Part shown: one piece after another, positions 27,073 through 35,421 of the stretch
Numbering within the stretch: position 1 is the first letter of the stretch
Layout of the letters: every line of letters begins with the position of its first letter
Virus record (IMG/VR): IMGVR_UViG_3300017963_000188
Location: 294,039-358,038 of that record
From: a virus
Reading direction: 5' to 3' (one strand)
DNA length: 64,000 nt
Notes under the pieces: generated by a model
Told to the model about the DNA's origin: nothing
Seen by the model: the letters and a program-made list of their open reading frames with translations, nothing else
Databases searched by the model: none
Made by a program: the position numbers and the translations under genes

Positions 27073-28221
27073 ATGACCACAAAGACCAACAGCAAGATTC
27101 AGCAGCTTCGTGACAGTCTCAAGAAGTCCTTTTACGAGCGGGATGAGGAGATTGATGGCTCCTTGACTGCTCTTCTGGCTGGTGAGCACACCCTGCTCTT
27201 CGGCCCTCCAGGGACTGGTAAATCAGCCCTGGCAAACACGCTCTGTCAGAGCATTGACGGTAGCAGCTTCTTCCAGTGGCTGCTCACCAAGTTCAGCACC
27301 CCGGAAGAGGTCTTCGGACCTGTCTCTCTGAAAGGTCTGGAGAATGACCAGTTCAGTCGTGTGACCACTGGTAAGCTCCCTGAGTGCAACATTGCTTTCC
27401 TGGACGAAATCTTCAAGGCCAATTCGTCCATCCTGAACAGTCTCCTGACCCTGGTCAATGAGAGAAAGTTCCATAACAACGGTACTCCCATGGACTGTCC
27501 TCTCCTGACCGTGTTCGGTGCCAGCAACGAGATGCCTGAGAGTGACAACCTCGAAGCCCTGTTCGACCGCTTCCTGGTTCGTTACTGGGTCAGCTACGTC
27601 AAGGACCAGGGCTCTCTGAAGTCCCTCCTGACCGATAGTTCTGACCCTGCTCCTACTGTTACCATCACTCTCGATGATGTGAAAGAGGCTCAGAAGGAAG
27701 CTGCTAACGTGACCTTCCCAGATGCTGAGATCGACAACCTGCTGGGTATCAAGCACACCTTGGAGCAGAAGGGTATCAAGGTGTCGGATCGTAGGTGGAA
27801 GCGGATCGTGAAGGCTCTCAAGGCTTTTGCTTACCTGGAGGGTGATTCCGAGGTGTCTCAGGACCACTTTGAGATGCTCATCCACATGTTGTGGAGGGAG
27901 CCTAAAGAGATCAACGTGGTGGCTGATGAGATCAGGAACATCACCAACCCCTGGCTGGCCAAGGCTGTTGAGTTGTTTGACTCTGCCAAGGAGATCTGTG
28001 AGAATCTGCCTTCCCCCACTGGGGACAAGATTGGTTTCATCACTGCTGCTGCTGATGCCAATGCCCAGTTGGAGAAGATTGAAGATAAGGTAAAGGAGCT
28101 GGCAGGAAAGAAGCAGAGTGCTTCCAAGAAGGCTCGGATTCAGAAGATTCTCGACCAGGTGTCCGACCTCTACAAGGAGAACATGAGGAAGACTGCCATT
28201 GCTTCCGGTATCAAGCTGTAA
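27073..28221 (+). CDS. MoxR/RavA-type AAA+ ATPase
   Basis: 382 aa. Walker A GPPGTGKS at residues 44-51, Walker B IAFLDEIFKANSS, sensor 1 VFGASNEMPE and an arginine in ALFDRFLVRY place it in the MoxR branch of AAA+ proteins. MoxR ATPases work as chaperones with a VWA-domain partner, here encoded 96 bp downstream. The C-terminal 100 residues are helical and lysine-rich. Codons are G/C-rich like those of its neighbours, and it has its own promoter, so high expression is inferred. Confidence 0.9.
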   Translation: MTTKTNSKIQQLRDSLKKSFYERDEEIDGSLTALLAGEHTLLFGPPGTGKSALANTLCQSIDGSSFFQWLLTKFSTPEEVFGPVSLKGLENDQFSRVTTGKLPECNIAFLDEIFKANSSILNSLLTLVNERKFHNNGTPMDCPLLTVFGASNEMPESDNLEALFDRFLVRYWVSYVKDQGSLKSLLTDSSDPAPTVTITLDDVKEAQKEAANVTFPDAEIDNLLGIKHTLEQKGIKVSDRRWKRIVKALKAFAYLEGDSEVSQDHFEMLIHMLWREPKEINVVADEIRNITNPWLAKAVELFDSAKEICENLPSPTGDKIGFITAAADANAQLEKIEDKVKELAGKKQSASKKARIQKILDQVSDLYKENMRKTAIASGIKL

Positions 28222-28270
28222 TCCTCTCCCTCCTAATTTCCCGAAAAATTCAAATTCCTAGAAAAAATAA

Positions 28271-28299
28271 TTTAAAAAGCCAAAAAGATTCAGTATAGA
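28271..28299 (+). promoter_or_regulatory. Phage promoter, TTTAAA-17-TATAGA
   Basis: TTTAAA at 28271-28276, 17 bp ending in CAG, TATAGA at 28294-28299, AGGAGG at 28305-28310, start codon at 28317. Nearly the same spacing as the preceding promoter. Confidence 0.7.
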
Positions 28300-28316
28300 A
28301 TAATAGGAGGAATGAC

Positions 28317-29732
28317 ATGAGCAATGACCCTACCGACCTCGTTTTCAAAGGCAGTAAATGGCATAACTATCTGTTCAAAAACCAGGACATGGATGTGAAT
28401 GAGGGAGTCCGGGGTGGGTTCAATGAATGGCCTGATTTCGTGAGAGAGACTTTTAGTCGTTGTTATTCCGACCGTACCGAGAAGCTTGATGAGGTGTCTC
28501 CTGAGCATCAATGGGCTGAGAAGGCACATGCTTGTGCAGATGAGATCCCTGAGTTCAAGAACCTTCAGAAACGGTGTCGGGGAGATGAACTGTGGTCTTC
28601 GATTGCTGCCTCTGGGGTGTCCTCCCAAGTCCTCAAAGCTCTTCCTAAGCCTGACAATACCCTAAAGCAGCTTCCCAAGATGCAGCAGAGGGTTCAGGGT
28701 CTTGAGAACTTCCAAAAAGCCAATATTCCAGTCGAAGGTGAACTTGAAAAGGCCCGTGAGCAGCTCCAGGCTCTTCAGGAATCCATGGAAGAGTACATGG
28801 GCAGCATAGACCCCTCAAAGGTTCGTCAAGCCATCAGGAAGGGCATTGAGAAGGCCAGTGAGGAAATCGAGGAATATGTGCAGGTCTGTGACAGCTTCGG
28901 TTGGGGTTCTGAGGAAGGTACTGATGGGAAGGGTGGGAGTGTTCAGGAGAAGCGTGAGCTGTATCAGAGGGTTCGTAACAGTCACAAGCTCCGTCAACTC
29001 GCTGAGCTGGCTGGTCGGATGAGGTTCACAGCAGCCCAGAAGCAGCGTTCCAAGACAGACTATGCCAGGGATGAGGTCAGTGATATCGTGGTTGGTGATG
29101 ACCTCTCCAGGTTTCTTCCCTCTGAGATGGTGAAATTGGGCAATCCAATGCTCAAGAAGCTCTTTTACAAGGGTTTGATCGAGAAGTCCCTGCTCTGCTA
29201 CGAGCTGAAAGGTAATGAGCCACAGAACAAGGGTCCAATCATTGTGGCTATTGACAACAGCAGCTCAATGAGTGGAGAACGTGAAGTATGGAGCAAGGCA
29301 GTGGCTCTGGGGCTGTTGGAGATTGCTGTGAAGCAGAATCGTAGCTTTGTGCTGCATCATTTTAACACCAAGGTCCAGAAGAGCTTCCGATGGGAGAAGG
29401 GTTCCAGCAAGCCTGATATCAACACTCTGATGGATGTTATGGATTTTTTCAGTGGTGGTGGTACTCGGTTCCAGCCCGTGTTGGAGCAAGCTCTGACCGA
29501 TCTCGAAGAGTCTGAATTCAATAAGGCCGATGTGGTTCTCATCACTGATGGTGAGGCTGACACTGATTTTGCAGAAGAGTACAAGTGTAGGACTGCGGAG
29601 AAGGAAGCCAACACTTACGGTATCTTGATTGGCTACGGTGAGGCTGCTCTGAAGTCGTACTGTGATGAGACTGTGGCAATCCAGAACATAAGCAGCCCTA
29701 ATGAAGCTACTGACCTGGTGTTCAGCATATAG
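28317..29732 (+). CDS. VWA-domain protein, MoxR partner
   Basis: 471 aa. The N-terminal 300 residues are helical with a coiled coil near 140-200 (QQRVQGLENFQKANIPVEGE). A von Willebrand factor A domain fills the C terminus: VAIDNSSSMSGE with the MIDAS D-x-S-x-S starting at D313, FSGGGTRF (MIDAS threonine) and VLITDGEAD (MIDAS aspartate). This is the ViaA/CoxE-like arrangement paired with MoxR ATPases. It shares the promoter type and G/C-rich codons of the two upstream genes. Client proteins are unknown. Confidence 0.85.
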   Translation: MSNDPTDLVFKGSKWHNYLFKNQDMDVNEGVRGGFNEWPDFVRETFSRCYSDRTEKLDEVSPEHQWAEKAHACADEIPEFKNLQKRCRGDELWSSIAASGVSSQVLKALPKPDNTLKQLPKMQQRVQGLENFQKANIPVEGELEKAREQLQALQESMEEYMGSIDPSKVRQAIRKGIEKASEEIEEYVQVCDSFGWGSEEGTDGKGGSVQEKRELYQRVRNSHKLRQLAELAGRMRFTAAQKQRSKTDYARDEVSDIVVGDDLSRFLPSEMVKLGNPMLKKLFYKGLIEKSLLCYELKGNEPQNKGPIIVAIDNSSSMSGEREVWSKAVALGLLEIAVKQNRSFVLHHFNTKVQKSFRWEKGSSKPDINTLMDVMDFFSGGGTRFQPVLEQALTDLEESEFNKADVVLITDGEADTDFAEEYKCRTAEKEANTYGILIGYGEAALKSYCDETVAIQNISSPNEATDLVFSI

Positions 29733-29742
29733 GAGATAGTAA

Positions 29743-29958
29743 ATGGAATGGTCAGATATATGTTTGATAGAAGAATCTGTAATTGCAACAATTGAGACTC
29801 TCGGTTTTCAACGGATTGACCCTCTTTCCCATTTTTGGGGGAAAGATGAGGAGTGGGTTCATTTATCGGTCAGACCTGATGATGGGTTCACTATGAAGGT
29901 GAATGGTGAAGAGAAATTCCATATTGGAATAAGAGGTTGTCATGGAAAGAATTTCTGA
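29743..29958 (+). CDS. Small orphan protein
   Basis: 71 aa, AGGAG upstream, ten bases after the VWA gene. Codon use returns to the A/T-rich background. Contains WGKDEEWVHLSVRPDDGF. Overlaps the next gene by 17 bases. No family recognised. Confidence 0.5.
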   Translation: MEWSDICLIEESVIATIETLGFQRIDPLSHFWGKDEEWVHLSVRPDDGFTMKVNGEEKFHIGIRGCHGKNF

Positions 29959-30163
29959 CGTTGAAAAGTTATGGGGTACCAAAATTGGTGGGCTGGTGGG
30001 GAAATCTGTTGGGGTGGGAAACACAAAAGTTGAGTTTCTGGGTATCCTTAAAGATGAACGAGGGGACCTGAATGCTGTTGTTAGAGTCAATGAAATAATG
30101 GTGGAAATGCTACATCCATCAAGAATTTCTGTGGAAGGAAGTTATGATTCCAGCAAAGTATGA
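29942..30163 (+). CDS. Small beta-rich orphan protein
   Basis: 73 aa, AGAGG upstream. GKSVGVGNTKVEFLGILKDE followed by VVRVNEIMVEMLHPSRISVE suggests a small beta-barrel. Overlaps both neighbours, consistent with translational coupling. No family recognised. Confidence 0.5.
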   Translation: MERISDVEKLWGTKIGGLVGKSVGVGNTKVEFLGILKDERGDLNAVVRVNEIMVEMLHPSRISVEGSYDSSKV

Positions 30164-30464
30164 CATCGTAGATGGGAACCGACTTTCAAATCGTGGTATC
30201 AGCTATGGATATGGTGATTCTAATCCTGACCTGATCAAACAAGGAAAGCATTACGCTGTGGTTCGTCAGCGTGGTGTTCAGGATTTTGAGAGTCGGAGTC
30301 AGTCTGGATATTACCCTGCTGAATGGTTCCTCGTCAAATACCATATGGAAGGTGAGAAGTTTGTGATCACCAAAGTGGTTGAGCAGGCTGAACCAGGTCG
30401 GAAATGGCATGCCTGTAAGAAGGCTATGATCAAGAAAATGGAGGAACTTGATGAATCCAAATGA
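30144..30464 (+). CDS. Orphan protein
   Basis: 106 aa, GGAAGG upstream. Contains KHYAVVRQRGVQDFESRSQS and a lysine-rich C terminus. Overlaps the previous gene by 20 bases and the next by 14. No family recognised. Confidence 0.5.
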   Translation: MIPAKYDIVDGNRLSNRGISYGYGDSNPDLIKQGKHYAVVRQRGVQDFESRSQSGYYPAEWFLVKYHMEGEKFVITKVVEQAEPGRKWHACKKAMIKKMEELDESK

Positions 30465-30810
30465 ATTGACAGCAAGTCTTGGTGAATCTCTGGGGAAGAT
30501 TCAGAGTGACTTGACCAATCAGATGCTCGATGTCTATGAGAGGGCTGAAGAGGCTGATGAAGCTCTTCAAGAGTTCTATCCAGAGCTTGAAAAAACCTTA
30601 CATCCTGACATTATGGAAAGGCTCAGTGAAGTTTTAGATAAGCTGCAATTTATCCAGAACATAGCTACTGATGCTCTTGGTGGTCCTGATCGGTTGATGA
30701 GGCTTCAGTATGAGCGTGGTACTGATGACCCTCTGGAAGTCAACACTGACATGGATACCAGCCCATTTGTAGAGTTTGAAGGAGAATTGTATCCTCTCAC
30801 AGATAGGTGA
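30451..30810 (+). CDS. Acidic helical orphan protein
   Basis: 119 aa from ATG 30451 (a TTG at 30448 is in frame; GAGG lies upstream). Mostly amphipathic acidic helix (MLDVYERAEEADEALQEFYP), with an extended C-terminal tail. No family recognised. Confidence 0.5.
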   Translation: MNPNELTASLGESLGKIQSDLTNQMLDVYERAEEADEALQEFYPELEKTLHPDIMERLSEVLDKLQFIQNIATDALGGPDRLMRLQYERGTDDPLEVNTDMDTSPFVEFEGELYPLTDR

Positions 30811-30814
30811 GATA

Positions 30815-31219
30815 ATGCTAGTCCATGAGATATGGCATTTTGGGCAGGAAAGAGAAATGGCTACTCCATGTCAGGGTGATCTTTGTTTTTATTGTACCGG
30901 AGATGACACCCCTGTTGAAGCCACAGTGACTCCAGACAATCTCTATCCTTATGTCACAATTAACCGTGAACCAGCAGTTGGGGCTCAAGTCTTGGTTCGT
31001 TCCAATGAAGATGAACCATTTCAGACAGGATATATGTATGGATTCCAAACCATGGGGAGATCAGAAGAGAAGTTTCCTGTAGTTGTGATGCATCACAACA
31101 AAGTGCCTATGCTCTGTATGGGTATTGTTGTTGAGGATAATGAGTATCTTCGATGGGTTCTTGAGAAAATGGACCCTAAGGAACAATGGAATTTTTTGAG
31201 TCTTCACTATAAACGATGA
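30815..31219 (+). CDS. Orphan protein
   Basis: 134 aa from ATG 30815, which has AGGTGA upstream; an earlier ATG at 30776 is inside the preceding gene. Contains two cysteines near residue 20-25 (CQGDLCFYC) and beta-rich sequence after. No family recognised. Confidence 0.5.
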   Translation: MLVHEIWHFGQEREMATPCQGDLCFYCTGDDTPVEATVTPDNLYPYVTINREPAVGAQVLVRSNEDEPFQTGYMYGFQTMGRSEEKFPVVVMHHNKVPMLCMGIVVEDNEYLRWVLEKMDPKEQWNFLSLHYKR

Positions 31220-31227
31220 GGTGGGAA

Positions 31228-31536
31228 ATGAGTGAGATGGTGCAGAAGGCATATTTAGTAGATATCTATCCCTTCACCCCAGGACTGGTCCGTAAAGTGC
31301 TTGTGACAGAGACTCATGTATTCATCCCCACATCTGGTTGGATCAATCGAGGATTCATTGAGGAGAATTACACATTGCATGTTCTCCCCAAGAAGTTCGA
31401 GAAGCCAGGGCACTGGAATGATGCTGAGTGGTGGGAGGAAAACTGGAAACTTCCATGTTGGTCCTGGTGCTATATGTACGAGATGCCCAGGTTCGTTGCA
31501 AGTCGTATCGTGGATGGTTTTGTGTTTGCAGCTTAG
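31228..31536 (+). CDS. Trp-rich orphan protein
   Basis: 102 aa from ATG 31228 with GAGG six bases upstream; ATG 31216 overlaps the previous stop and is the alternative. Aromatic-rich C-terminal half (HWNDAEWWEENWKLPCWSWC). No family recognised. Confidence 0.5.
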   Translation: MSEMVQKAYLVDIYPFTPGLVRKVLVTETHVFIPTSGWINRGFIEENYTLHVLPKKFEKPGHWNDAEWWEENWKLPCWSWCYMYEMPRFVASRIVDGFVFAA

Positions 31537-31544
31537 GAGTTTTT

Positions 31545-31796
31545 ATGAAATTATCCAAAGCTCAAAGATACATGCTGATTAAGGCATACCGGTCTATGGT
31601 TCCTTTTAATGGTTGGTATTGGAAGACAGCCAATATCTTGATAAAAAAAGGTCTGGTCACAGCAGTTTTCAAGACTGGAAATAAACGAGACTACATCTAC
31701 GTTGATGTTACTGCTGAAGGAAAGAAGCTGGCTCAGCAGTTGGTAGATGAGAGTCGTGAGAAAAATCTCAATGTCTGGACAGGAAAAAAGTCATGA
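31545..31796 (+). CDS. Small winged-helix-like protein
   Basis: 83 aa from ATG 31545 with TAGGAG upstream. Pattern AQRYMLIKAYRSM, then ANILIKKGLVTAVF, a short basic turn and YIYVDVTAEGKKLAQQL, resembles a winged helix-turn-helix with a C-terminal helix. DNA binding is therefore possible but unproven. Confidence 0.5.
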   Translation: MKLSKAQRYMLIKAYRSMVPFNGWYWKTANILIKKGLVTAVFKTGNKRDYIYVDVTAEGKKLAQQLVDESREKNLNVWTGKKS

Positions 31797-32086
31797 CACT
31801 TGCAAATCATACCATTGATTTTTGGCAGCTTCATGGAGTTTTGTTTCTTATCGGGATAGCTATTTTCCCGAGAATTACAATGCTGTTTTTCACCTCGGTC
31901 ACTACTGTATTTGCTGGACCACTGATTTGGGTAGGGTGGATCTTTGCCCCTCATATCACTGTAGCCATTGTGGGGACATATCTATATTGGGATACCAACC
32001 CTGTGTTGTGTGTGATTTCTTGGTTCATTGCCTTGTCAGGAGAGGGTACTGAGAAAAAGGTAGTGAAGGAAACTTCAAATAGATGA
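31793..32086 (+). CDS. Small integral membrane protein
   Basis: 97 aa, ATGA overlap with the previous gene. Three hydrophobic stretches (about 14-33, 36-55 and 57-80) indicate two or three membrane helices, with a basic cytoplasmic tail KKVVKETSNR. Could be a holin or host-membrane modifier; no family recognised. Confidence 0.55.
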   Translation: MTLANHTIDFWQLHGVLFLIGIAIFPRITMLFFTSVTTVFAGPLIWVGWIFAPHITVAIVGTYLYWDTNPVLCVISWFIALSGEGTEKKVVKETSNR

Positions 32087-32283
32087 AAACCTATTTCAGA
32101 AAACGAGAGCTTTTGTCTATGGAAGTGGGTCAATCTATGATTGTGGCTATCCCAGATAATCAGGTTTGCTCCGTTATTTCTAGATATGGGGAAGATAGGA
32201 AATTTTCAACAAATAGGGTGATACTTATAGAAAAGAAGTCTATGAGAGTAGATGAAGCGGTGATAGTCACTCGAACAGCATGA
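32083..32283 (+). CDS. Small beta-rich orphan protein
   Basis: 66 aa, ATGA overlap with the membrane protein gene. Alternating strands (GQSMIVAIPDNQVCSVISRY) and a net positive charge. No family recognised. Confidence 0.45.
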   Translation: MKTYFRKRELLSMEVGQSMIVAIPDNQVCSVISRYGEDRKFSTNRVILIEKKSMRVDEAVIVTRTA

Positions 32284-32290
32284 GGATAAA

Positions 32291-32764
32291 ATGGGTAGGT
32301 ATAAAAAGAAGAATTCAGGATGGTCTCCTTTTGAGAGAGCTACAATCCCTGAACTACAGGTGCCTGGATACGTACCTCCTGATGAGGTGTGGCTTAATAA
32401 TAGATATCAGGTCATGATTCGTCGGTTTGATGCTAATGGGGTTGAAATGACTCATCTCAGTATCAAGAGGATCGATAAGAATCCAATTCGAGACTGGAGA
32501 GATCTGCAACGTATCAAAAATGAGCTTCTGGGGCCTGAGATTGAGGCTGTAGAGCTTTATCCATCAGAGTCAAGGCTAGTGGATACCTCGAATCAATATC
32601 ATCTCTGGGCTCTTCCTGAGGATATGATGTTTCCTTTTGGGTATGGGGATCGTCTTGTGACTGAAGAAGGGATTGAAGGTAGCAAACAACGAGCTTTTGA
32701 TGAAAAACCAGATGATCTTGCCACAGCTTCTGATCTTGAAGTTAAAAGAAATATTCTAGGTTAA
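32291..32764 (+). CDS. Conserved phage protein (DUF7694-like)
   Basis: 157 aa. The central stretch VWLNNRYQVMIRRF, then THLSIKRIDKNPIRDWRDLQ and PEIEAVELYPSESRLVDTSN followed by QYHLW, matches a very conserved family widespread in phages and prophages that I recall as DUF7694. Its function is unknown. The C-terminal 35 residues are a variable acidic tail. Confidence 0.65.
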   Translation: MGRYKKKNSGWSPFERATIPELQVPGYVPPDEVWLNNRYQVMIRRFDANGVEMTHLSIKRIDKNPIRDWRDLQRIKNELLGPEIEAVELYPSESRLVDTSNQYHLWALPEDMMFPFGYGDRLVTEEGIEGSKQRAFDEKPDDLATASDLEVKRNILG

Positions 32765-32814
32765 TCTTTTTATTTTTTCTATCTATATATAGTTTTGGCA
32801 TATAGGAGCTTGGA

Positions 32815-33168
32815 ATGCTATCAAATGACTTAAGGAAAATTGCAAAAAGAATTAGTTCAGAACAAGGTAAATTCCTATTGAATCTTTTTGATCCTGGGAT
32901 GGACACTAAAACACTTTGGTTCCCATGTGATGCTGAAGATCAAGAAGATCAAGAAAAAGTATTCAAAAAAGTTGAAAAGGCTATTAGGGATAACACATCA
33001 AATTATACATCTGCCATTGTGACTCTTATAATCCCTGGTGAGAAGAAAATTCCAATTGCTACTTATAAACAACCAGAATCTCAATTAGGTCTTGGCAATT
33101 GGATAAGAGATACAAGAAAAATGAATATCCACCCATTATATTACAAATCAACATTCCCTACAGCCTAG
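32815..33168 (+). CDS. Orphan protein with basic amphipathic N terminus
   Basis: 117 aa; GGAG lies seven bases before the ATG. The N terminus LSNDLRKIAKRISSEQG resembles those of three other proteins in the window. The remainder is mixed alpha/beta. It is the last gene before tRNA-Arg and the TROVE locus. No family recognised. Confidence 0.55.
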   Translation: MLSNDLRKIAKRISSEQGKFLLNLFDPGMDTKTLWFPCDAEDQEDQEKVFKKVEKAIRDNTSNYTSAIVTLIIPGEKKIPIATYKQPESQLGLGNWIRDTRKMNIHPLYYKSTFPTA

Positions 33169-33209
33169 AATTTTAGCCATAAATAATTCCACATAGTATT
33201 ATATATGAC

Positions 33210-33286
33210 CCGGATGTAGCTCAGTTGGATAGAGCACTGGCCTACGAAGTCAGGGGTCGCAGGTTCGAATCCTGCCATTCGGGCCA
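33210..33286 (+). tRNA. tRNA-Arg (anticodon ACG)
   Basis: A complete 77-nt cloverleaf. Acceptor CCGGATG pairs with CATTCGG (one G-U pair), discriminator G, encoded CCA at 33284-33286. D stem is GCTC/GAGC. Anticodon arm CTGGC/GTCAG has loop CTACGAA, giving ACG. Variable loop has five bases; T stem is GCAGG/CCTGC with loop TTCGAAT. It is a normally ordered tRNA, unlike the permuted tRNA-like modules 2 kb downstream. ACG needs inosine at position 34 to read CGU, CGC and CGA. Confidence 0.95.
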
Positions 33287-33287
33287 A

Positions 33288-33307
33288 AAACTCTAAATAT
33301 AGAGTTT
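33288..33307 (+). terminator. Perfect hairpin after tRNA-Arg
   Basis: AAACTCTA (33288-33295), loop AATA, TAGAGTTT (33300-33307), two bases after the tRNA CCA end. Low GC and only a short T-run, so it may be a weak terminator or a processing signal. Confidence 0.35.
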
Positions 33308-33402
33308 CTATGTTTGCACATAAAAATAAATGTAGCGTAACATAGAGTGTTTGATGAAGGAGAGAAAAAGACCTGAAGGAGAAAGGGATGTAGGAGAAGA
33401 CA

Positions 33403-35085
33403 ATGGCACGTTTCAACCAGAGTACGACAGCAGGGCAAAGGCTCCGTAAGGACCCAACCGCAACCAAGAACCACGAGGGTGGACTTGCATTCACTCCCAC
33501 ACCGGAACTGGAGCTATATCTCAGAGCATGTACTTCATTGCTCGAAGATAAGTTCTACACCAAGGGGAGTAAGGAGCGGAAAGACATTCAAGCCCTGCTA
33601 GGCAAGGTAGACCGTAAGTATGTGCTTCAACTAGCGGCATATGTCCGTAATGAGATGAAGCTCAGGTCATTGCCTGTCATGCTTCTGGCTGAGGCTGCTC
33701 GTATGCCTTCCAAGGAGCTTCAGGCTCAGGTTGTGGAACTTGTGGGAGCATATAAGTCTGATCCAAGCCTGGAGAACTTCAATGCTCTGGTAGAGTTCAT
33801 GACCAATCATGAGCATAGTAATGGAGTCCTGAGCAAGCTCAGGACTTCAGCTCCAGAGGATACAAGCAAGAACCTGCCACTGATCAAGAAGTATGTTCAG
33901 TGGCTGAATGATGGTCGTGAGCCCAAGAAGGATGTCAAGCAGTATGCTCCAAAAATCATCCAAAGGGCTGATGAGCCAGCAGAGGCTCTGGCATATTGGA
34001 CCAGTGTGTTTGGGTCCAAGGCAAAGCTACCAAATGCTCTCAAGAAGGGTTTGGCTGAAGCTCTGAGCAAGTTTGATGAATATCAGCTTGCAAAGTGGGA
34101 CAAGGGTGGTCGTGATATGAAGTTGCGAGATGTAATTCGTCTCGTACACCCTCGTCCAAATGATCAAGAGAGAGCAGCTCTTTATAAGAGGGCTATCGAG
34201 GGTGAACTGAAGACTCCAGAAACTTGGGAGGTCAAGATCTCTGGTGGTGGTTCAACATCTGAGAACTGGGGTGAGATTGCACCTAAGATGGGGACCATGG
34301 CTCTGCTCAGGAATCTCAGGAACTTTGAGCAGAAGGGTGCTCAGAAGGCTCTGGCAGAAGCTAAGCGTCGATTCAGGGACCCTGAAGCTGTTCAGAAGAG
34401 TCGTTTGCTACCATTCCGTTGGTACACTGCTTTGAAGCATGTGTCCAATTCTGATGTGGCAGATGCGGTTCGGGAGGCTATGGAGTTGTCTGTGGTAAAT
34501 CTTCCAAAGTGGAGAGGTTCCACAGCCATCTTCAGTGATAACTCTGGGTCAATGCATAGCCAGCTCTCTAGCAAGAGCACTGTGCAATATATCGAGATTG
34601 CTGGTGTGATGTCAGCACTAGCTCTCCATATGACTCAGGATGAATACCTGATCGGTGCTTTTGGTCAGACCTATAAGGATGTCAGCCTATCAAGGCGTGA
34701 TTCTGTTCTGACTAATGCTGGCAGGGTAGCTAATGCTCATGTTGGTCACAGTACCAATGCATATCTGGCTATCCAGAGTATCAGGAAGAGGAAGAAGAAG
34801 TTTGACAGAATCTTTATCTTCTCTGATATGCAGTGCTACGATACTTCTGGTGGTAGCTGGTACTCAGACCAGTCTCTGGCTGAGGAATGGAAGAAGTATC
34901 GTCAAGAAGTGAACTCAAAGGCTATGCTCTACTCTGTAGACTTGGCTGGATATGGGTCACTTCAATGGCCAGAGAATGACCGATCTGTGTATTTCCTTGC
35001 AGGCTGGTCTGAGAAGGTTCTTGACTTGGTAGAAGCCATCGAGAATCAGCACTCAGCAGTTGACCTGATCAAGGAGAGGTGGTAG
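33403..35085 (+). CDS. rsr: Ro60/Rsr protein (TROVE + VWA domains)
   Basis: 560 aa, close to the usual length of bacterial Rsr and animal Ro60. Residues about 15-360 form the TROVE HEAT-repeat ring (FNQSTTAGQRLRKDPTATKN, ALLGKVDRKYVLQLAAYVRN, MKLRDVIRLVHPRPN, FRWYTALKHV). Residues about 370-560 are a VWA-like domain with MIDAS FSDNSGSM (D379) and FIFSDMQCYD. Ro60 proteins bind Y RNAs on the outer ring surface and misfolded RNA ends in the central hole. Eight Y-like RNAs follow within 6 bp of the stop, which strongly supports the call. Third-position G+C is higher than in most neighbours. Confidence 0.95.
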   Translation: MARFNQSTTAGQRLRKDPTATKNHEGGLAFTPTPELELYLRACTSLLEDKFYTKGSKERKDIQALLGKVDRKYVLQLAAYVRNEMKLRSLPVMLLAEAARMPSKELQAQVVELVGAYKSDPSLENFNALVEFMTNHEHSNGVLSKLRTSAPEDTSKNLPLIKKYVQWLNDGREPKKDVKQYAPKIIQRADEPAEALAYWTSVFGSKAKLPNALKKGLAEALSKFDEYQLAKWDKGGRDMKLRDVIRLVHPRPNDQERAALYKRAIEGELKTPETWEVKISGGGSTSENWGEIAPKMGTMALLRNLRNFEQKGAQKALAEAKRRFRDPEAVQKSRLLPFRWYTALKHVSNSDVADAVREAMELSVVNLPKWRGSTAIFSDNSGSMHSQLSSKSTVQYIEIAGVMSALALHMTQDEYLIGAFGQTYKDVSLSRRDSVLTNAGRVANAHVGHSTNAYLAIQSIRKRKKKFDRIFIFSDMQCYDTSGGSWYSDQSLAEEWKKYRQEVNSKAMLYSVDLAGYGSLQWPENDRSVYFLAGWSEKVLDLVEAIENQHSAVDLIKERW

Positions 35086-35090
35086 AAACA

Positions 35091-35166
35091 AAGAGTGGCA
35101 GCGTAGGGAACGGTTACTTCGCTATAGGAAGCCCCCAGTTCCGTTCCCGACATCTCCTCCACTCTT
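35091..35166 (+). ncRNA. Y-like RNA unit 1 (no tRNA module)
   Basis: Outer helix AAGAGTGG (35091-35098) with CCACTCTT (35159-35166); inner helix GGGAACGG (35106-35113) with CCGTTCCC (35141-35148). The 27-nt loop starts TTACTTCG; CTTC and GAAG inside it can pair. It starts 5 bases after the TROVE stop, so it may be processed from the same transcript. Confidence 0.8.
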
Positions 35167-35182
35167 TAACTAAACAAGGTAA

Positions 35183-35254
35183 GAGCAGCAGCGTAGGTGA
35201 CGGATACTTCGACCATTGAAACGAAAAACCCCGTCACTAATATCTTCTCTGCTC
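35183..35254 (+). ncRNA. Y-like RNA unit 2 (no tRNA module)
   Basis: Outer helix GAGCAG (35183-35188) with CTGCTC (35249-35254); inner helix GTGACGG (35197-35203) with CCGTCAC (35231-35237). The loop starts ATACTTCG, and TTCG pairs with a later CGAA. This is the shortest unit and gives the core consensus. Confidence 0.8.
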
Positions 35255-35269
35255 AATTAACACACAAAG

Positions 35270-35403
35270 GAGCAGCAGCGTAGGTAACAGTTACTTCGTT
35301 TATTGGTTCAAATCCAATTTTTTCCGAATGGAAAGATAGCCTAATTGGTAAGGCAAGTCCTGTTCAGGCAGGGTTAGAACTGTTATCGACCCTTTCTCTG
35401 CTC
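35270..35403 (+). ncRNA. Y-like RNA unit 3 with permuted tRNA-like module
   Basis: Outer helix GAGCAG/CTGCTC (35270-35275, 35398-35403); inner GTAACAG/CTGTTAT (35284-35290, 35380-35386). Module order: T arm ATTGG-TTCAAAT-CCAAT (35302-35318), acceptor 3' strand 35319-35325, tetraloop GAAT, acceptor 5' strand GGAAAGA 35330-35336, T8-A9, D arm GCCT-AATTGGTA-AGGC (35339-35354). No CCA. A CCTG/CAGG hairpin follows the D arm. Confidence 0.85.
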
Positions 35404-35421
35404 GTTAAATAAAGGAGAATC

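Noticed and set aside
27223-27885. Minus-strand frame of 220 aa
   Set aside because: Antisense shadow of the MoxR gene caused by biased third positions.
33165-33500. Minus-strand 111-aa frame containing an FEPATPDFVG-like peptide
   Set aside because: It reads the antisense of tRNA-Arg(ACG); this peptide is a familiar artefact of translating tRNA genes.
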